Assembly: GCF_016924145.1 (NCBI RefSeq)
Contig: NZ_JAFFZO010000016.1
Span: 44,581-108,580 of the forward strand
Length of the DNA: 64,000 bases
Direction: 5' to 3'
Source: Amphritea pacifica
GTDB taxonomy: Bacteria > Pseudomonadota > Gammaproteobacteria > Pseudomonadales > Balneatricaceae
The position numbers and the translations under genes were made by a program. Shown one piece after another: positions 24,855-34,746 of the stretch (position 1 is the first letter of the stretch; each line of letters opens with the position of its first letter). The notes below the pieces were generated by a model. The model had not been told where the DNA came from. It made no database searches and saw only the letters and a list, made by a program, of their open reading frames with translations.

Positions 24855-25556
24855 ATGATAAAGACCAGACCAGTCAACGATGCCAGGGGCGATAACTCTG
24901 CCCTGAAAGTGGTAGGTGATCTGAAACAGGATATTCTTACAGGCTATTTCAAACCGGGCGAAAAACTCAAAATGACCCGTTTGAAAGAACGTTATCAGAT
25001 CGGCGTCAGCCCCCTGAGAGAGGCACTTTCCCAGTTACTGATCGAACAACTGGTGGTGGTAGAAAACCAGCGGGGCTTTAAGGTACACCCGGTGTCACGG
25101 GAAGAGATGCGCGATATCTATGCAACCCGGGCTGAAATTGAAGCCCTGTGTATCGGGCTGGCAGTGGAGCGAGGTGATGATGAGTGGGAAGCGGGAATCC
25201 TGGCAGCAGCTCACACCATGCATAAATTCGGTGATATGGTCGATAAAGACCCGCAGGAGTGGGAACGACGCCATCAGGCGTTTCATACCGCAATCGCCCA
25301 GGGGTGTAACTCACCGACCCTGTTACAGGTGCGCCGTTCGCTGTATGAAAAAGCCTCCCGTTACCGCAATCTCTGGCTGAAGAAAAATATGGCAAACAGC
25401 GACGTCTTTGATGCCAATCAAAAAGAGCATCAACTGCTGATTGATGCTCTGTTGGCGGGTGATGGAGAACAGGCCCGGGAACTGATCAGACAGCATCTGC
25501 TCAGCCCCAGCCGCGCCCTGGAAAAAACCCCCGGACTGGAAGAGCTGGCAGACTGA
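24855..25556 (+). CDS. glaR: GntR-family (FadR/VanR type) repressor of the glutarate genes
   Basis: 233 aa. Winged-helix domain ~15-80 (LKQDILTGYFKPGEKLKMTRLKERYQIGVSPLREALSQL) and an all-helical FCD effector domain (~90-225). The FCD metal/ligand histidines are visible in RRHQAFHTAIAQGC and EHQLLIDALLAGD. It corresponds to E. coli CsiR/GlaR, which represses csiD and is relieved by glutarate. The divergent position next to glaH and the palindromes in between support this role; the effector here is inferred. Followed by NnrU on the other strand. Confidence 0.85.
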   Translation: MIKTRPVNDARGDNSALKVVGDLKQDILTGYFKPGEKLKMTRLKERYQIGVSPLREALSQLLIEQLVVVENQRGFKVHPVSREEMRDIYATRAEIEALCIGLAVERGDDEWEAGILAAAHTMHKFGDMVDKDPQEWERRHQAFHTAIAQGCNSPTLLQVRRSLYEKASRYRNLWLKKNMANSDVFDANQKEHQLLIDALLAGDGEQARELIRQHLLSPSRALEKTPGLEELAD

Positions 25557-25583
25557 GTTGGCGCAGTCTGCTGCAGGACTGTC

Positions 25584-26153
25584 TCAACCGAAGGGCGCGA
25601 CACCAATTAACCATTTATGGGCCCAGACGACCGTGACACCGTAAAGTGCGAGTCCCGCGACAATCAGAATCAGATCGTTATAGGCAGACGCGGGGGCACC
25701 GGGTAGTGGCCGCTGTTGGCGTCGTTTCATTGAGATACGGTCAACCACCGCCCAGGCGAGAAAACTACCAAACAGCACCAGATCACCCAGAGTCCCGTTA
25801 ACCAGCAGATGGGACACCGCCCAGAGTTTTACCGCGATCAGCTGCGGGTGCACGGTGACCCGTTTAATCCGTCCGGGAAAGTATGGCGCCAGAAACAGTA
25901 TGAATACCGGTAACAGCAACAGAGCTGACAGATGACGCATCCACACCGGCGTGACATAGACAATATAGGGGTCAAGCCGGTACGCCGCATAGCCTTTAGC
26001 GATCAGCCACAGCCCCAGCAGAGAGATAACCGCATAGAGTAGTTTCCAACCCACTTCACTGGCAGCGACGGCCCGGTTACGCAACGGCATCGCCACAATG
26101 GCAACACTGTGTATTCCGAGAAAAAGAATTACCCCCAAAACCAAAGTCAGCAT
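25584..26153 (-). CDS. NnrU-family membrane protein
   Basis: 189 aa integral membrane protein with about five helices, resembling NnrU: HSVAIVAMPLRNR near the N-terminus, the YRLDPYIVYVTPVWMRHL loop, RIKRVTVHPQLIAVKLWAVSHLLVNGTLGDLVLFGSFLAWAVVDRIS. NnrU homologues are linked to nitrite and nitric oxide metabolism, and a related plant enzyme is a carotenoid isomerase (Z-ISO); the exact role here is not known. No denitrification genes are next to it. Confidence 0.82.
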   Translation of the reverse strand: MLTLVLGVILFLGIHSVAIVAMPLRNRAVAASEVGWKLLYAVISLLGLWLIAKGYAAYRLDPYIVYVTPVWMRHLSALLLLPVFILFLAPYFPGRIKRVTVHPQLIAVKLWAVSHLLVNGTLGDLVLFGSFLAWAVVDRISMKRRQQRPLPGAPASAYNDLILIVAGLALYGVTVVWAHKWLIGVAPFG

Positions 26154-26356
26154 ACTGAAAGTCCTTTAATTATAATGTTGCAGATAAACACATCATTGTG
26201 ACATATAAGTAACGCTTTTAGTTCTGCTGGTGAACAAAGCATTACAATTACAGCGTCATCTTCCGGTAACGTTAAAGTCATGTGGCAGACATAAACAGAG
26301 TCTAGTCTTCTTTGCAGAAAATGATTCCACTCACTTCCGTTTTCAGGAATATAAGT

Positions 26357-28255
26357 ATGAACAAAGATCATCTGCAGGCCGATTCAGCAATGCATTCTGA
26401 ATCAGACTCCGACTTCAGCAAAATTATTGATGCCGGCCTGAGCCGTCGCCGCTTTTTACAGGGCGGAGCCACCGCTATGGGGCTGTTTCTGGCAGCCAAC
26501 CCACTGGCCGAAGCGATGGCAGCAACCAGTAACCCTCAAAGCAAGCTGCTGGGCTTTACCAAAGTACCTGCCAGCACCGCTGACACCTTCGTGGTGCCTG
26601 AAGGTTATGTTGCCAAACCGTTGATCTCCTGGGGCGATCCAATCCTGAAAGGCGCGCCGGAATTTGACGAAAGCGGCACTCAGCCGGCCAGCGCTCAGGC
26701 GGGCCAGTTTGGTGATAACACCGACGGCATGACCTTCTTCCCACTGTCTGACGATCACGGCCTGCTGGCAGTCAACAACGAATACACCAACTACCCACTG
26801 CTGTTCGATCATAGAGGCGAAGCGATGACCGCCGATGACGTGAAAAAAGCGCAGGCGGCTGTTGGTATCTCTGTCTTCGAAATCAGGCGTACCGCTGATG
26901 GCTGGGAATACAGCAAAGACTCTGATTACAACCGTCGTATCACTGCCAACACCGAAATGATGCTGACCGGCCCTGCCGCTGGAGATGATCTGCTGAAAAC
27001 CAGCGTTGATGCGAGTGGGAAGAAAGTACTCGGGACATTCAACAACTGCGCCAACGGTGAGACCCCATGGGGCACTTATCTGACCTGTGAAGAGAACTTC
27101 AACGGATTCTTCGCTAAACCAGGTGGCGGACAAACAGCCCGCGAAAAACGTTACGGCCTGAAAGATGACAGTGATTACCAGTGGTTCAAATTTGATGACC
27201 GTTTTGATATCACTAAAGAGCCAAACGAACCAAACCGTCATGGCTGGGTGGTCGAGATCGACCCGATGGACCCAACCTCTACCCCGCTGAAGCGTACCGC
27301 GCTGGGTCGTTTCAAGCATGAGAACGCAGCCGTTATCGTGGCAGACAATGGCCACGTTGTGGTTTATCTGGGCGACGACGAGCGAGGGGAACACCTGTAC
27401 AAGTTTGTCTCTAAAAACAAGTACAACGCTACAGATAAAGCTGCCAACCGCAACCTGCTTGAAGAGGGTACCCTGTACGTTTCTCGCTTCAGCGCACAGC
27501 CCGGTGAGGTGAAGGGTAACGGTGAGTGGATCGAGCTGACTTACGGCAAAAATGGTCTCACCAAGGAGAATGGTTTCAACAGCCAGGCTGAAGTGCTGAT
27601 TTACGCCCGCGAAGCGGCGACGGTTGTGGGTGCCACCACCATGGATCGTCCGGAGTGGGTTGCGGTAAACCATAAAACCAAAACCGTTTGCTGTACTCTG
27701 ACTAACAATAAGTACCGTGGCAAGAAAGACAACCAGCCGGTAGGCGGACCAAACCCACGGGCCAACAACAAGTATGGTCAGATTGTTCGCTGGAACGAAA
27801 CCAATGGCGATAACAGCGCCACTACCTTCAAGTGGGATCTGTTCCTGGTTGCCGGTAACCCGACAGTGCACAATGACTTCTACGCCGGTTCTGCCAACAT
27901 CAATGATGAAAACATGTTCAACAGCCCGGACGGACTTGGCTTTGATAAGGCTGGACGCCTGTGGATTCTGACCGACGGCAAATACTCCAACGAAGGCGAC
28001 TTCGCGGGTATGGGTAATAACCAGATGCTCTGTGCTGATCCTGAAACCGGAGAGGTGCGTCGCTTTGCCACCGGCCCAATCGCCTGCGAGATCACCGGTC
28101 TGACATTCTCACCGGACCAGCGCACCGTGTTTGTCGGCGTGCAACACCCGGGGGAAGATGATAAACCATCCCACTTCCCGGCTGGCGGCAACAGCAAGCC
28201 TCGTTCAACCATTATGGCCATTCAGCGTAAAGACGGCGGTATTATCGGCGCCTGA
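26357..28255 (+). CDS. phoX: PhoX-family alkaline phosphatase, Tat-exported
   Basis: 632 aa from ATG 26357 (an upstream in-frame start at 26312 is unlikely). A twin-arginine signal (SRRRFLQGG) at ~29-50 sends the folded protein to the periplasm. The PhoX features are MTFFPLSDDHGLLAVNNEYTN, NNCANGETPWGTYLTCEENFNGFF, RHGWVVEIDPMDP, ALGRFKHENAAV, YLGDDERGEHLYKFVS, AREAATVVGATTMDRPEWVAV, NSPDGLGFDKAGRLWILTDG and the final GEDDKPSHFP. PhoX uses calcium and iron and frees phosphate from many monoesters, an adaptation common in marine bacteria. A strong terminator follows. No clear Pho box was found upstream. Confidence 0.9.
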   Translation: MNKDHLQADSAMHSESDSDFSKIIDAGLSRRRFLQGGATAMGLFLAANPLAEAMAATSNPQSKLLGFTKVPASTADTFVVPEGYVAKPLISWGDPILKGAPEFDESGTQPASAQAGQFGDNTDGMTFFPLSDDHGLLAVNNEYTNYPLLFDHRGEAMTADDVKKAQAAVGISVFEIRRTADGWEYSKDSDYNRRITANTEMMLTGPAAGDDLLKTSVDASGKKVLGTFNNCANGETPWGTYLTCEENFNGFFAKPGGGQTAREKRYGLKDDSDYQWFKFDDRFDITKEPNEPNRHGWVVEIDPMDPTSTPLKRTALGRFKHENAAVIVADNGHVVVYLGDDERGEHLYKFVSKNKYNATDKAANRNLLEEGTLYVSRFSAQPGEVKGNGEWIELTYGKNGLTKENGFNSQAEVLIYAREAATVVGATTMDRPEWVAVNHKTKTVCCTLTNNKYRGKKDNQPVGGPNPRANNKYGQIVRWNETNGDNSATTFKWDLFLVAGNPTVHNDFYAGSANINDENMFNSPDGLGFDKAGRLWILTDGKYSNEGDFAGMGNNQMLCADPETGEVRRFATGPIACEITGLTFSPDQRTVFVGVQHPGEDDKPSHFPAGGNSKPRSTIMAIQRKDGGIIGA

Positions 28256-28278
28256 ATTTAACGCTTAATGAGATATTG

Positions 28279-28305
28279 AAAAGCCTCCATTGTGAGGCTT
28301 TTTTA
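28279..28305 (+). terminator. Rho-independent terminator after phoX
   Basis: AAAGCCTC and GAGGCTTT form an 8-bp stem around CATTGT, followed by a run of six T residues, 24 nt after the phoX stop. Confidence 0.85.
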
Positions 28306-28610
28306 TTATCTGACGCGACACAATATGGCCAAGGTCTGAACGGTGCGATGTCTTTCACTTGTTACAGTAACAGCATCCAATAACACTGCCTGGCCCGCTA
28401 GCCAGACAACGCAATTCAATGCCCGGCTTAAACTGATAAAGGTCACTGTTGCTGCCTCTGAAGCTCTGTTAATATAGACCTACTTTTATGGACAAAATAA
28501 TATAACTCATTCACAGAAAACTGTTTTTTTACGCTGGCTGGTTCGTTAACCGCCGCCAACACCTGTAGGCGTTATATTCAGACATCGCAGCACAAGGCGC
28601 TCGCTAAAAA
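28306..28610. other. Intergenic region before diguanylate cyclase
   Basis: 305 bp between the phoX terminator and the next gene. It should hold the promoter of the diguanylate cyclase. No convincing gene or repeat was found. Confidence 0.5.
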
Positions 28611-30626
28611 ATGTTAAACCTCCTGCTTCTCTTCACTTTACTCATGTCAGCCGAGATGCTGATCATGCAGGCGATGCAGAGGCTGGAGATCGCAATCAGT
28701 TTCTTCTGGCTGGAAGTATTCCTGGACGCGGCACTGATCGCCTTCATTACGGTTGCCATCGTACGTTTCTTTATCAAAACAAACCGACTGACGATCCGTC
28801 ATGATCTGAATAGTGAGTCCGTCCTGCTGCGAACAGGGCTGATCGCTCTCACCGTTGAGACCATGCTGATGCTGATCTTTCCGCTGATCAGGGTGTCTGC
28901 AACCGGGTTTGCTGTGACGTTATCCGATGGGGTGATATTCTCACTGATCACCACACTGTTAATACACTACTTACTGCTGAAGCCCACAAACCTGGTCCCT
29001 GTAAACCAGCGTACGCTGATCGATAAAATCCTGGCATTGCGGGGTTTTCTCCTGTTTTGCTATCTCTCCTCCCTGAGCTTGTTTTTGTTATTACTTCTGA
29101 ATGTTTATCAGCAACAGCAGCAGAGTTATATAACCCAGGCGGTAGCGGCTGAAAAGCCACAGCTAGCCCTGATCAAAAACAGCCTCAACGATCACATATC
29201 CAAAGCGGCTCTGGATACACTGATGCTGGCACGACAGGAAAACCTTCAGGATCTGCTAAGCGGTGACCCTGAGGCTCGTACCCGACTGACAAACGACTAC
29301 CTTAATCTGGCGGCCATCAAGCCGGTCTATGAACAGATCCGTTATCTCAATGCGCAGGGCGTAGAAGAGATCAGAGTTGATCAGGGCAGTATTGATCCGG
29401 TCGTCATCAGCACTGAAAACCTGCAGGACAAACATAATCGATATTACTTTAAAGACTCATTAAAGCTTTTAGCGGGGCAGGTTTACATCTCCCCGATGGA
29501 TCTCAACATCGAACACAAACAGATTGAGCTGCCCTTCAAACCGATTGTGCGCACCGCGTCTCCGGTTTTCGATCGCCAGGGCAATAAACAGGGTCTCGTA
29601 ATCATCAACCTGAATGCCTCCGCCCTGTTCACTCAGCTGAAAGGCGATGCAAAGAATACCGCCGGCGAATTGATGCTGCTTAATGAGGATGGCTACTGGA
29701 TGTTTGGACGGGAACGTGATGCGGCCTGGGCCTTTATGTTTCCGGAATATAAAGACAGGACCATTGAGAAATATTATCCCGGCATCTGGCAGAAGATTAT
29801 AGGCAAAGACCGGGGGGCTTTTCTGTCACCTTATGGCTATTTTATATTTGATACCATAGCAACTGGCCGGGCAACGCCAGAAGACCCGCAGCACAATAAG
29901 CTGGCTGCAGAACTGCACTGGCCAGAGTGGAAACTGATATCACTGGCAAGCCCTAACAGCCTTTCCAAAGCTTACAGTAATTTTCTACCCCCACTGGCGA
30001 TGTTTTTTGTTCTGACCGCCATGGTTACCGGGGTAGGCACCATCATGTATTTCAGAATCCAGCGAAAAAACCTGATCTCGCAGCAGCAGATTGAGCACCT
30101 TGCCCATCATGATGTGCTGACCGGCCTGAACAATCGCAATATCTTTATTCAGATACTGGAGCTGCAACTGACCCAGTCCAGGCGCACACAAGAACCTTTA
30201 GCACTACTTTATATGGATCTGGATCAGTTCAAACCAATCAATGACCGGTATGGACATGAGGCCGGGGATTATGTGTTAAAGCAGTTTGCGGCCCGGCTGA
30301 AGCAGATACTGCGGGAGAGTGACCTCCTGGCACGATTGGGAGGGGATGAATTTGCCGCGCTGCTATCCTCCTACGGCAACAAACGTCAACTCGAGATAAT
30401 CGCCGAACGAATTATCAGCGCGACAGAAGAACCTGTTTCCTTCCGCGGACAGCAGCTTCAGGTGGGTATCAGTATCGGTATTGCCTTACACTTTCAGGGG
30501 CTGCCTCTGGAATCACTTCTGCATGAAGCCGACCAGGCGATGTATAAAGCCAAGCGTATGCAAAGCAACAGCTACTGCTTTGCCGAAGCGCCCGAGGAGC
30601 ATCAGAAGGTACAAATAACCTCGTAA
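28611..30626 (+). CDS. Membrane diguanylate cyclase with periplasmic sensor
   Basis: 671 aa. Four or five N-terminal transmembrane helices (~1-165) are followed by a large periplasmic sensor (~170-455), another helix (~460-485) and a GGDEF domain (~495-660). GGDEF is at ~577-581 with an I-site RESD five residues before it, so the cyclase looks active and product-inhibited. The sensor shares its motif order with the sensor of the hybrid kinase at 42724: IRVD, LQ.K....YFK, VY.S, IELP and VIIN.NA, then a LLN.DG module. Ligand unknown. Preceded by phoX terminator, so separately transcribed. Confidence 0.9.
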   Translation: MLNLLLLFTLLMSAEMLIMQAMQRLEIAISFFWLEVFLDAALIAFITVAIVRFFIKTNRLTIRHDLNSESVLLRTGLIALTVETMLMLIFPLIRVSATGFAVTLSDGVIFSLITTLLIHYLLLKPTNLVPVNQRTLIDKILALRGFLLFCYLSSLSLFLLLLLNVYQQQQQSYITQAVAAEKPQLALIKNSLNDHISKAALDTLMLARQENLQDLLSGDPEARTRLTNDYLNLAAIKPVYEQIRYLNAQGVEEIRVDQGSIDPVVISTENLQDKHNRYYFKDSLKLLAGQVYISPMDLNIEHKQIELPFKPIVRTASPVFDRQGNKQGLVIINLNASALFTQLKGDAKNTAGELMLLNEDGYWMFGRERDAAWAFMFPEYKDRTIEKYYPGIWQKIIGKDRGAFLSPYGYFIFDTIATGRATPEDPQHNKLAAELHWPEWKLISLASPNSLSKAYSNFLPPLAMFFVLTAMVTGVGTIMYFRIQRKNLISQQQIEHLAHHDVLTGLNNRNIFIQILELQLTQSRRTQEPLALLYMDLDQFKPINDRYGHEAGDYVLKQFAARLKQILRESDLLARLGGDEFAALLSSYGNKRQLEIIAERIISATEEPVSFRGQQLQVGISIGIALHFQGLPLESLLHEADQAMYKAKRMQSNSYCFAEAPEEHQKVQITS

Positions 30627-30642
30627 CTCAATATTATGATCA

Positions 30643-30682
30643 GACAGTATCTTGATAAGACAGACAATATCTTGATAAGACA
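30643..30682. repeat. 20-bp tandem duplication
   Basis: GACARTATCTTGATAAGACA occurs twice head to tail (30643-30662, 30663-30682; one base differs), 17 bp after the diguanylate cyclase stop. The rest of the ~470 bp gap up to the NhaC-type gene holds no gene I can support. Confidence 0.75.
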
Positions 30683-31100
30683 ATGTCGTGATTAAATTGA
30701 GCACCACGATCTGACAGATTAACATCTCCTTCCAGCGGCTGTCGGGTACCTTTAAAAACTTCAGAACCGTTTTATTCCCTTGGGTTATCAACAAACCCTA
30801 TTTATAACTAAATAATAACTTTTATGCTGAATCAATATTAGCGCTTGCCCGGTGAACCAGTATAATCCCGAGCCTTAACAGTATGGTTTCCCTACCAGAA
30901 GCCCTGCTTATCAATTTTTATGTCTGTATTCCAAAAGAATGACAGGCTTTTTATTGCTGATTCTGCTTATCTGCAGAACAACGTTGTTTTAAAGATCCTG
31001 TGAATTTCCCCTGTTGCTGAGATACAGCCTGCGGTGATCTTTGCTGTTCGTATTGATAAAACACTTCAGCATAATGTTTTCTGTACTCCGGGAGTCTGAA

Positions 31101-32429
31101 ATGAGAGCAAACCCGTTCGCTCTGTTACCGCTATTACTCTTTCTTGCCCTGTTTATCGGCAGCGGCGTTTACTATCAGTCAGCTAATGTTGATTTCGCCT
31201 TCTATCAGATCTCTGCGCCGGTCGCGATTCTGCCTGCGATTGTGCTGGCTCTGCTGCTGGATCAGGGCACACTGAACCAGCGCCTGGAAACCTTTATCGC
31301 GGGGGTTGGCGACAGCAACATCATCACCATGTGCCTGATCTATCTGCTGGCAGGAGCCTTCGCCAGCGTCGCAAAAGCCGTTGGCGGCGTGGATGCCACG
31401 GTCAATTTTGGTCTCAGTGTTATCCCTTCTGAACTGGTGCTGCCGGGTCTGTTTGTAATTACCGCCTTTATCGCCACCGCGATGGGCACCTCCATGGGTA
31501 CTATCGCAGCGATGGCACCTATCGCCCTGGGGCTGACCGGGGTCAGCGATCTGTCACTGCCGCTTTGCATCGGCGCAGTGGTTGGCGGAGCGATGTTCGG
31601 CGACAATCTGTCCATCATCTCCGATACCACTATTGCCGCCACCCGCTCGCAGGGCTGCGATATGCGAGACAAGTTTCGTATGAATTTTAAAATCGCCCTG
31701 CCCGCAGCGCTGATCACACTGGGCTGGCTCTATCTGCAGGGGGCCGATGCCAGCATTACGCAGGACAACGACTACGAACTGCTTAAAGTACTGCCCTACC
31801 TTGCGGTGCTGGTGATGGCGCTCAGCGGTCTGAATGTATTTCTGGTCCTGTTCAGCGGTATTCTGCTGGCCGGCGCTATCGGTCTGACAGGCGTGCAGGA
31901 ATACTCGATTGCACAGTTCTCCAAAGATATCTATACCGGCTATACCGGAATGCAGGAAATTCTGATTCTGTCGATGCTGATTGGCGGTCTGGGGGCTCTG
32001 ATGAAAGCACAGGGCGGTCTGGAGTTTCTTGCCCGACTGATTGATCGCTTCACAATACAGAGCGATAAATCAGAAGCCAGCCCCCGGGCGGGTGAAGCGG
32101 CGATCAGTACTGCCGTCGCCCTGACCAATATCTGTACCGCCAATAACACCGTTGCCATCATTATCTGTGGAGGCCTGGCGAAAGATATCGCCACACGTCA
32201 GCATGTTGACCCACGACGCAGTGCCTGTCTGCTGGATATATTCTCCTGCGTAGTGCAGGGGCTGTTACCCTATGGCGCACAGGTATTGCTGGCAGGCTCA
32301 ATCGCCGGTCTGTCCCCCCTGCTGATCATCGGCAATATCCATTACAGCTGGTTGCTGGGGATCATCGCGCTGGGAACCATTGTGTTTGGTAAAACAGTGT
32401 CCAGTGCTAACACTAGTCAGGCTTTATAA
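31101..32429 (+). CDS. NhaC-family Na+/H+ antiporter
   Basis: 442 aa from ATG 31101 (GGAG ribosome site; an in-frame start 20 codons upstream is less likely). About eleven helices. Signature segments are AFASVAKAVGGVDATVNFGLS, ATAMGTSMGTIAAMAPIA, GGAMFGDNLSIISDTTIAATRSQGC and ALTNICTANNTVAIIICG. These are typical of the NhaC/ion-transporter superfamily, which swaps H+ or amino acids for Na+. Substrate not fixed by sequence. A hairpin terminator follows; convergent with the MFS gene. Confidence 0.85.
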   Translation: MRANPFALLPLLLFLALFIGSGVYYQSANVDFAFYQISAPVAILPAIVLALLLDQGTLNQRLETFIAGVGDSNIITMCLIYLLAGAFASVAKAVGGVDATVNFGLSVIPSELVLPGLFVITAFIATAMGTSMGTIAAMAPIALGLTGVSDLSLPLCIGAVVGGAMFGDNLSIISDTTIAATRSQGCDMRDKFRMNFKIALPAALITLGWLYLQGADASITQDNDYELLKVLPYLAVLVMALSGLNVFLVLFSGILLAGAIGLTGVQEYSIAQFSKDIYTGYTGMQEILILSMLIGGLGALMKAQGGLEFLARLIDRFTIQSDKSEASPRAGEAAISTAVALTNICTANNTVAIIICGGLAKDIATRQHVDPRRSACLLDIFSCVVQGLLPYGAQVLLAGSIAGLSPLLIIGNIHYSWLLGIIALGTIVFGKTVSSANTSQAL

Positions 32430-32469
32430 AGCCTCGTGCTGCCAGAGTCGTTCCAAACTAACAACGGGC

Positions 32470-32513
32470 AGGTGTGCAGCGCTGCTGTCGTAAGCGACGC
32501 GGCACACCTTTTG
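32470..32513 (+). terminator. Terminator between convergent NhaC and MFS genes
   Basis: AGGTGTGC (from 32470) pairs with GCACACCT (ending about 32509), followed by TTTT. The loop contains a further small stem. It lies between two convergent genes and could serve the NhaC gene. Confidence 0.6.
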
Positions 32514-32517
32514 GCGA

Positions 32518-33702
32518 TTACACCGGTGCTATTTTACCCGTAAACGACACAACCTCCTCCCCGGGTTCCGGCTTCTCAGGCACCATCCGCGCCAGTATCA
32601 GCGACACCCCGCCCAACGCCGCGCCGGTGAGAAACACAGCAGCCGGAGAGATAATCCATAACACACCATAGGCGGCAGGCAGCACCACTGCAGCGATATG
32701 GTTGATGGTGAAAGAGACGCCTGCCGTAGACGCCAGATCCTTCGGATCGGCAATTTTCTGCAGATAGGTTTTCTGCGCTATCGCCATAGAGAACAGCAGG
32801 TGGTCGGCAATATACAGCCCCACCGCAATCCAGGGATCTGACACAATAGCGTAGGCCGTGAACACAATAATCAACCCGATATACTCGATGGTCAGGGTTT
32901 TACGTTCACCCCAGAAACCGATCAGCCTGCCAATCCTGGGGGCACAGATCATATTCAGAGCGCCATTGATGAGAAACATGATGGAGATCTCACCGGCAGA
33001 AAAACCAAACTTTTCCACCATCAGGAAACTGGCAAACACCATGAAGATCTGCCGCCGGGCACCGCCCATAAATACCAGCGCGTAGTACAGCCAGTATCGT
33101 TTGCGTAGTAGCAACTTTTTATGTTGCTCAACCTTGCCCTCCATACGGGGAAACGCCAGCCAGCAAAACAGAGTTATCGCTATGGTAACCCCACCGCCCA
33201 ACAGATAGACGGTTTGCATCGATAAGCCGGAGATATCCAATGCCAGCCATACCAGAGCAAACGCCACCAGGCTGGCAAACGAGCCAATCGCCACCATCTG
33301 TCCCAGACGGTGGGGGGCTTCCTCCTTGCTGAACAGCTGCAGTGACAACGACTGATTCATAGTCTCGTAATAGTGAAACCCCAGCGACATCAGCACGGTA
33401 GTACAGTAGAGGCCAACCTCGGAGGGGAAGAAGCCGGTGGCCGCGGTACCCAGACCCAGGAGCAACATCGATACCAGAGCCAGGGTCTGTTCACGCATCA
33501 ACACCAGCAACAGCACTGCGCCAAAAGAGATAAACCCGGGAATCTCACGCAAAGATTGCAGAATACCGATCTCAACCCCGGTAAAAGCCGCTTTCTCAAT
33601 GGCAAAGTTATTCAGCAGTGCCATCCACACCCCCATCGACAGAGGCATCGCGCCCGCCAGCAGAAACAAAAACAACTCCGGGCGACGGATAAGATTCATC
33701 AT
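32518..33702 (-). CDS. MFS transporter
   Basis: 394 aa from the ATG at 33700-33702, chosen because AGGAG lies 5 nt upstream; an in-frame start 11 codons earlier lacks this. Twelve predicted helices of the major facilitator superfamily, with a central basic loop (RMEGKVEQHKKLLLRKRYW) and a C-terminal half containing GGARRQIFMVFASFLMVEKFGFSAGEIS. Substrate unknown. Divergent from an AraC regulator, an arrangement like E. coli nimR/nimT (2-nitroimidazole efflux), but this MFS sequence does not look like NimT. The regulator likely controls it. Confidence 0.85.
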   Translation of the reverse strand: MMNLIRRPELFLFLLAGAMPLSMGVWMALLNNFAIEKAAFTGVEIGILQSLREIPGFISFGAVLLLVLMREQTLALVSMLLLGLGTAATGFFPSEVGLYCTTVLMSLGFHYYETMNQSLSLQLFSKEEAPHRLGQMVAIGSFASLVAFALVWLALDISGLSMQTVYLLGGGVTIAITLFCWLAFPRMEGKVEQHKKLLLRKRYWLYYALVFMGGARRQIFMVFASFLMVEKFGFSAGEISIMFLINGALNMICAPRIGRLIGFWGERKTLTIEYIGLIIVFTAYAIVSDPWIAVGLYIADHLLFSMAIAQKTYLQKIADPKDLASTAGVSFTINHIAAVVLPAAYGVLWIISPAAVFLTGAALGGVSLILARMVPEKPEPGEEVVSFTGKIAPV

Positions 33703-33816
33703 AGTAACTCCTGCACAGGCGGACATGTTTAACAACGCAGTAATACCCGACCTGATAACTCAATTAATTTCTCAGACTACTTTAAAAAAGATCCAATCTG
33801 GCGTATACAATAAAGC

Positions 33817-34647
33817 ATGCCAACTTATATCGAGAAACAGACAGAGCTACCTGAAATTCCCAAACACTGGGTAACCCTGGATGGAAAACCGGTCAACCGG
33901 CTGGAACACGTTCCCCGTCAGGTCGTGATTCGTAAAGCTGACCACGAAGCAGGATTTTACTCGCCCTACCATAGTCATGGCTGGGGACAACTGCTGTTTA
34001 TCGCCGACGGACTGATTCAGGTGTCAGCCCGGGATATTGGTTACTGGGTGGTACCGCCGCAACGGGCAGTATGGATTCCCGCCTTTATCGAACACGATGC
34101 CCGCACTATCCATCCGGTACAGATGCGCAATGTCTATATTGCACCTGAAGCTTCCAGAGATCTGCCCGATCATTGTCAGGTCATCCATGTAACCCCCCTG
34201 CTGCGGGAGCTGATTCTGGAGATGGTCTCCTTTGATACCCTCTATGATGAGGATGGAACACAGGGGCGTATCGTTCAGGTGTTTCTTGATCAGCTTAAAA
34301 CGATTCCCGAGGCCCCTCTCCACCTGCCGCATCCCAAAAGTAAATCCCTTATAGAGATCGCCCACAGGCTGAGGGATAACCCCGCCGACCCGCGCTCGAT
34401 TGAAGAGTGGGCAACCGAACTTGGCACCAGCGCCCGCTCTCTGGCTCGCCACTTTCGCCAGGAAACGGGGATGACATTCGGGCAGTGGCGCCAGCAGGTG
34501 CGCCTGCTGGCAGCACTGACCCGCATCGCCCAGGGGGATGCAGTAGCCAATGTTGCCCAGGACCTGGGTTACAATAGTCAGAGTGCCTTTATCACCATGT
34601 TTCGCAAAGCACTGGGAAAAACACCAGGGAGGTATTTTGAGCTGTGA
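33817..34647 (+). CDS. AraC-family regulator
   Basis: 276 aa. Residues ~30-150 form a cupin-like sensing domain (YHSHGWGQLLFIADGLIQVSARDIGYWVVPPQRAVWIPAFIEHDA), and ~175-275 are the two HTH motifs (SIEEWATELGTSARSLARHFRQETGMTFGQWRQQVRL ... VAQDLGYNSQSAFITMFRKALGKTPGRYF). This is the NimR/YeaM subgroup. It is divergent from the MFS gene (114 bp between starts) and likely controls it. Confidence 0.88.
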   Translation: MPTYIEKQTELPEIPKHWVTLDGKPVNRLEHVPRQVVIRKADHEAGFYSPYHSHGWGQLLFIADGLIQVSARDIGYWVVPPQRAVWIPAFIEHDARTIHPVQMRNVYIAPEASRDLPDHCQVIHVTPLLRELILEMVSFDTLYDEDGTQGRIVQVFLDQLKTIPEAPLHLPHPKSKSLIEIAHRLRDNPADPRSIEEWATELGTSARSLARHFRQETGMTFGQWRQQVRLLAALTRIAQGDAVANVAQDLGYNSQSAFITMFRKALGKTPGRYFEL

Positions 34648-34746
34648 AACGCTCAAAAAGTGGTTAGAAAAATCGGGAGGGACAGCAGCATTTTAGATGG
34701 CCAAACACTTATGACGACGCTTAATAACAACACTTAATAACAGCGC

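Noticed and set aside
26154-26356. PhoB (Pho) box upstream of phoX
   Set aside because: Only partial resemblance around GTGACATATAAGTAACG; no clear pair of 11-bp direct repeats.
26456-27871. 471-codon open frame opposite phoX
   Set aside because: It lies fully on the other strand of a well-matched PhoX gene and has no recognisable domain; a shadow of phoX codon use.
30513-30794. 93-codon frame on the minus strand after the cyclase
   Set aside because: Overlaps the cyclase C-terminus and the tandem repeat; no domain or ribosome site.
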